From Clostridiaceae bacterium (lineage in GTDB: Bacteria; Bacillota; Clostridia; Oscillospirales; Acutalibacteraceae), in assembly GCA_904502215.1 (NCBI GenBank), contig CAJGDQ010000042.1, positions 1 through 7,923 of the forward strand: a stretch of DNA of 7,923 nt, given 5' to 3'. The notes under the pieces were generated by a model. That model saw nothing but the letters and a program-made list of their open reading frames with translations. It made no database searches and was not told the origin of the DNA. Within the stretch, counting starts at the first letter, position 1. Each line of letters begins with the position of its first letter. Shown one piece after another: positions 6,245 through 7,923 of the stretch. A program made the translations under genes and the position numbers.

Positions 6245-6280
6245 AACGATTTGTAAACTTTCTATTAAAGAGAAATCGTT
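6245..6280 (-). terminator. Possible weak terminator (or operator) at the end of the 92-residue gene
   Basis: AACGATTT (6245-6252) and AAATCGTT (6273-6280) are perfect inverted 8-mers; inside them CTTT (6258-6261) and AAAG (6267-6270) can add a short inner stem. On the minus strand the hairpin is followed by ATTGATTTTTT, so it could terminate the gene that ends at 6265, whose last codons it overlaps. The stem is AT-rich and the U-run begins a few bases late, so strength is doubtful. It also abuts the groES -35 box, so an operator role is an alternative. Confidence 0.4.
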
Positions 6281-6543
6281 TCGGAAAATTTATTTTTAGC
6301 AGTTATAACTGATTTTGCGATAATCGAGCCCTTGCCTGTTAGTGTTAAATCTTCAGCGATTATCCCTTTTGCTTTAAGGCTATTAAAAATACTTTTGTTA
6401 AACAAATCCGATATATCTTTATAATCGGATAAAACCATTAAAACAATTGCCTCTTTAGAGGTTAAACCGCTTCTTTTAGCAATAGGCTCTAAAAAGCTTT
6501 CAAGCTGCGGTAAAAATTCAAAAGATAAACCGAAAATATCCAT
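6265..6543 (-). CDS. Small winged-helix-like (MarR-like) protein, function unknown
   Basis: The 92-residue product is not one I can name. Residues 26-80 resemble the DNA-binding part of a MarR-type winged helix: LTSKEAIVLMVLSDY (27-41), a helix ending in FNSLKAKGIIAEDL (53-66) like the recognition helix and start of the wing, then LTLTGKGSIIAKSV (66-79), like the L-x-LT-x-G strand and last helix. The usual helix between the first and recognition helices is shortened, and the long dimerisation helices of full MarR proteins are missing. No signal peptide or membrane segment is seen. AAGGGGG (6557-6551) is a good Shine-Dalgarno for ATG 6543, and a promoter lies just upstream. It sits directly before groES on the same strand, so a role in controlling its neighbours is possible but unproven. 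Confidence 0.72.
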   Translation of the reverse strand: MDIFGLSFEFLPQLESFLEPIAKRSGLTSKEAIVLMVLSDYKDISDLFNKSIFNSLKAKGIIAEDLTLTGKGSIIAKSVITAKNKFSETISL

Positions 6544-6571
6544 AAAAATTCCCCCTTAAATTCTATTTTTA

Positions 6572-6600
6572 ATTTTAACTCAAAATTCCAAAAATGTAAA
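6572..6600 (-). promoter_or_regulatory. Predicted sigma-A promoter for the 92-residue gene
   Basis: On the minus strand TTTACA (-35, 6600-6595) and TAAAAT (-10, 6577-6572) are 17 bases apart, with transcription starting near 6565, shortly before the AAGGGGG Shine-Dalgarno. The stretch 6601-6677 between this and the divergent purE promoter is very AT-rich and shows no other recognisable element. Confidence 0.6.
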
Positions 6601-6677
6601 TGCTTTTATCAAAATAAACAAAAATTTTCTTTTATAATATATATTTATTATTTATACACATAAATATAAAAGTTTCG

Positions 6678-6706
6678 TTGACAAAATATCGGGTATATGT
6701 TAAAAT
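6678..6706 (+). promoter_or_regulatory. Sigma-A promoter for the ZTP riboswitch-purE transcript
   Basis: TTGACA (6678-6683) and TAAAAT (6701-6706) are separated by an ideal 17 bases. The start of transcription would be near 6713, about 13 bases before the first stem of the riboswitch. The 309-base gap between the genes at 6543 and 6853 is accounted for by this promoter, the divergent one at 6572-6600, and the riboswitch with its terminator. Confidence 0.8.
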
Positions 6707-6725
6707 ATCACTATACAAAATATAT

Positions 6726-6795
6726 GGTTCTTTGTGACTGACGGTTTAGTGGAGCACCACGTGAATCAGAGAACCTTTTGGCCGACCGTCTGGGC
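6726..6795 (+). ncRNA. ZTP (ZMP/ZTP, pfl) riboswitch aptamer
   Basis: The two hallmarks of the pfl/ZTP class are present: GTGACTGACG (6734-6743) and GCCGACCGTCTGGGC (6781-6795). P1 is GGTTCTTTG 6726-6734 with CAGAGAACC 6767-6775 (one G-U). P2 is GTGG 6749-6752 with CCAC 6757-6760, loop AGCA. P3 is GCC 6781-6783 with GGC 6793-6795. The pseudoknot pairs GACGGT 6740-6745 with ACCGTC 6785-6790, six perfect base pairs. The class senses the purine intermediate ZMP (AICAR phosphate) or ZTP, which build up when 10-formyl-THF is short, and turns on purine and one-carbon genes. Its place in front of purE fits that role. Confidence 0.93.
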
Positions 6796-6837
6796 ACACT
6801 TTTTTCTTTCACGAATCAAGTGCGCCCTTTTATATTT
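6792..6837 (+). terminator. Ligand-controlled intrinsic terminator of the ZTP riboswitch
   Basis: GGGCACACTT (6792-6801) pairs with AAGTGCGCCC (6818-6827): 9 of 10 positions pair, with A6796/C6823 mismatched; the U-rich tract TTTTATATTT follows. The 5' arm contains the 3' strand of P3 (6793-6795), so aptamer P3 and terminator cannot coexist. Ligand binding should hold P3 and allow read-through into purE (ON switch), as established for other ZTP riboswitches. Confidence 0.88.
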
Positions 6838-6852
6838 CGAGGAGGATAGGAT

Positions 6853-7347
6853 ATGAAAAAGATAGGAATCATAATGGGAAGCGATAGCGATTTACCATGC
6901 GTTTCTAAAGCGGTTGATACTTTAAAAAGCTTTGGCGTGCCTTATGAGGTGCACGTTTTTTCAGCCCACCGCACACCTAAAGAAGCAAAAGAATTTAGCG
7001 AGAATGCAAGAGCCAACGGTTTTGGAGCTATTATTGCCGCAGCAGGTATGGCGGCTCATTTAGCTGGCGCTGTTGCAGCTAATACAACACTTCCTGTTAT
7101 CGGTATCCCGATTAAATCAGGTTATTTAAACGGTATTGACGCACTTCTTTCGACTGTTCAAATGCCCTCAGGCATCCCTGTTGCAACAGTTGCTATTGAT
7201 GGTGCTGTTAATGCCGCTTTGTTATGTATAGAAATTCTTGCGGTTAATGAGCCTGAACTTGCTCAAAAGCTTGACGAAAAAAGAAAGAACGATGCCGCTA
7301 AGGTTATCGAGAAAAACATGGCAGTTGAAGCTCAGTTTAACAACTGA
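6853..7347 (+). CDS. purE: PurE, N5-carboxyaminoimidazole ribonucleotide mutase
   Basis: The 164-residue protein is class I PurE, which converts N5-CAIR to CAIR in de novo purine synthesis, using the product of PurK; no purK is in the window. Motifs run in order: MGSDSDLPCV (8-17), which binds the phosphate; SAHRTP (37-42) with the catalytic His39, equivalent to E. coli His45; AAAGMAAHLAGAVAA (62-76); and MPSGIPVATVAIDGAVNAALL (104-124). The AAHLAG form and length match class I rather than the AIR carboxylase class II. GGAGGATAGG just upstream of ATG 6853 supplies a good Shine-Dalgarno. It is the first gene after the ZTP riboswitch, 19 bases ahead of the PurF-like gene. Confidence 0.97.
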   Translation: MKKIGIIMGSDSDLPCVSKAVDTLKSFGVPYEVHVFSAHRTPKEAKEFSENARANGFGAIIAAAGMAAHLAGAVAANTTLPVIGIPIKSGYLNGIDALLSTVQMPSGIPVATVAIDGAVNAALLCIEILAVNEPELAQKLDEKRKNDAAKVIEKNMAVEAQFNN

Positions 7348-7366
7348 GAATTTTGGAGGTTAAATA

Positions 7367-7923
7367 ATGGGAGGCTTTTTTGGAGCTGTTTCAAAACAAG
7401 ATGCGATTTATGATGTTTTCTTTGGAACCGATTATCATTCGCATTTAGGCACCCGCCGTGGCGGTATTGCCGCTTATGATAGTGAGATTGGTTTGCAAAG
7501 AGATATTCATAACATCGAGAACTCACCTTTTAGAACAAAGTTTGAAAATGTTTTTGATGAAATGAAGGGTTTTGCCGCTATTGGTGCTATTAGTGATAGC
7601 GACCCTCAACCCTTGCTTATCCGTTCAAATTTTGGAACTTATGCAATTTCTATTATCGGTATAATCAACAATGCAAATGAGCTTATTGATAAGTATCTAA
7701 CGGGCGGCGGTCATTTCAGCGCTATGACAGGCGGCGCTGTTAACTCAACCGAACTGATCGGCGCTCTTATTAACCAAAAAGGTAATTTCACCGAGGGTAT
7801 TAAGTTTGCTCAAAGCGTTATTGAAGGAACCGCATCAATTTTAATCTTAACCGATAAAGGAACTGTTATTGCAGCCAGAGATAAACTTGGTCGTATTCCC
7901 CTTTCTATCGGCAAGAACGAAAA
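7367..7923 (+). CDS. PurF-like protein with degenerate glutaminase domain (3' end outside window)
   Basis: The first 185 residues of a gene cut by the window edge align in pattern with the Ntn glutaminase half of amidophosphoribosyltransferase, which makes phosphoribosylamine from PRPP. It opens MGGFFGAVSK instead of MCGIFG, so the nucleophile Cys is Gly. HLGTRRGGIAAY (26-37) stands in for the QHRGQES region. AIGAISDSDPQPLLI (71-85) replaces the usual GHxRYSTxG...NAQP, losing the Arg. SIIGIINNANEL (95-106) replaces the HNGN oxyanion segment. GTASILILTDKGTVIAARDKLGRIPL (154-179) is well kept. Shine-Dalgarno GGAGG (7355-7359) and an in-frame TAA at 7361-7363, two codons before the ATG, fix the start. 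The PRTase half is not visible. I recall similar MGGFFG proteins annotated as PurF in Clostridia; an ammonia-using, regulatory or partner role is inference. Confidence 0.85.
   Translation, partial: MGGFFGAVSKQDAIYDVFFGTDYHSHLGTRRGGIAAYDSEIGLQRDIHNIENSPFRTKFENVFDEMKGFAAIGAISDSDPQPLLIRSNFGTYAISIIGIINNANELIDKYLTGGGHFSAMTGGAVNSTELIGALINQKGNFTEGIKFAQSVIEGTASILILTDKGTVIAARDKLGRIPLSIGKNE

Noticed and set aside
6601..6677. AT-rich stretch as a possible replication origin or phage attachment site
   Set aside because: No DnaA-box cluster, direct repeats or integrase; it is simply the AT-rich gap between two divergent promoters.
6726..6840. Purine (guanine/adenine) riboswitch upstream of purE
   Set aside because: The purine aptamer core (three-way junction with its conserved loop pairs) is absent, whereas ZTP hallmarks and pseudoknot fit fully.
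7332..7526. 64-residue minus-strand ORF over the purE/PurF-like junction
   Set aside because: It overlaps two clear plus-strand genes; its composition is what antisense of those genes would give.

Overview
The window is AT-rich, has strong Shine-Dalgarno sites and sigma-A-type promoters, and carries two riboswitch classes common in Firmicutes. Together with protein families typical of gut Clostridia (ECF folate transporter, DUF6440, a PurF-like protein starting MGGFFG), this suggests a low-GC Clostridia chromosome, perhaps Oscillospiraceae/Ruminococcaceae. That placement is inference from style and families. I see no mobile element, CRISPR array, tRNA or rRNA.

Layout. Positions 1-260 (-) hold the N-terminal part of uvrC. 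A divergent promoter pair (292-350) separates it from a rightward three-gene operon: a beta-CASP metallo-beta-lactamase-fold RNase-like protein (378-1985), a LOG-family nucleotide phosphoribohydrolase (2007-2588) and a TcdA-like E1-type enzyme (2592-3290). A consensus promoter whose -35 box overlaps the tcdA stop codon then drives a tetrahydrofolate (THF) riboswitch (3328-3423). An RBS-sequestering hairpin follows, then a FolT-type ECF transporter S component (3489-4031) and a 59-residue DUF6440 protein (4042-4221). A perfect 12-bp bidirectional terminator (4225-4252) separates this from the leftward groES-groEL operon (6185 to 4257), which has no CIRCE element. Upstream of groES, on the same strand, is a 92-residue winged-helix-like protein (6543-6265) with its own promoter.

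From 6678 rightward, a TTGACA/TAAAAT promoter leads into a ZTP (pfl) riboswitch (6726-6795) with an overlapping intrinsic terminator, then purE (6853-7347) and the start of a PurF-like gene (7367 to the window end). The PurF-like protein has Gly where the glutaminase nucleophile Cys should be, and other glutaminase motifs are also degraded.

The unifying theme of the right-hand and central parts is one-carbon/purine control. Reduced folate is sensed directly by the THF riboswitch, which should turn folate uptake off. ZMP/ZTP, which accumulates when 10-formyl-THF is short, is sensed by the ZTP riboswitch, which should turn purE and the PurF-like gene on. The most notable items are the two-state folT expression platform that can be read base by base, the ZTP switch in front of a cysteine-less PurF homologue, and DUF6440 as a passenger in a THF-riboswitch operon. 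No wholly new system is evident.
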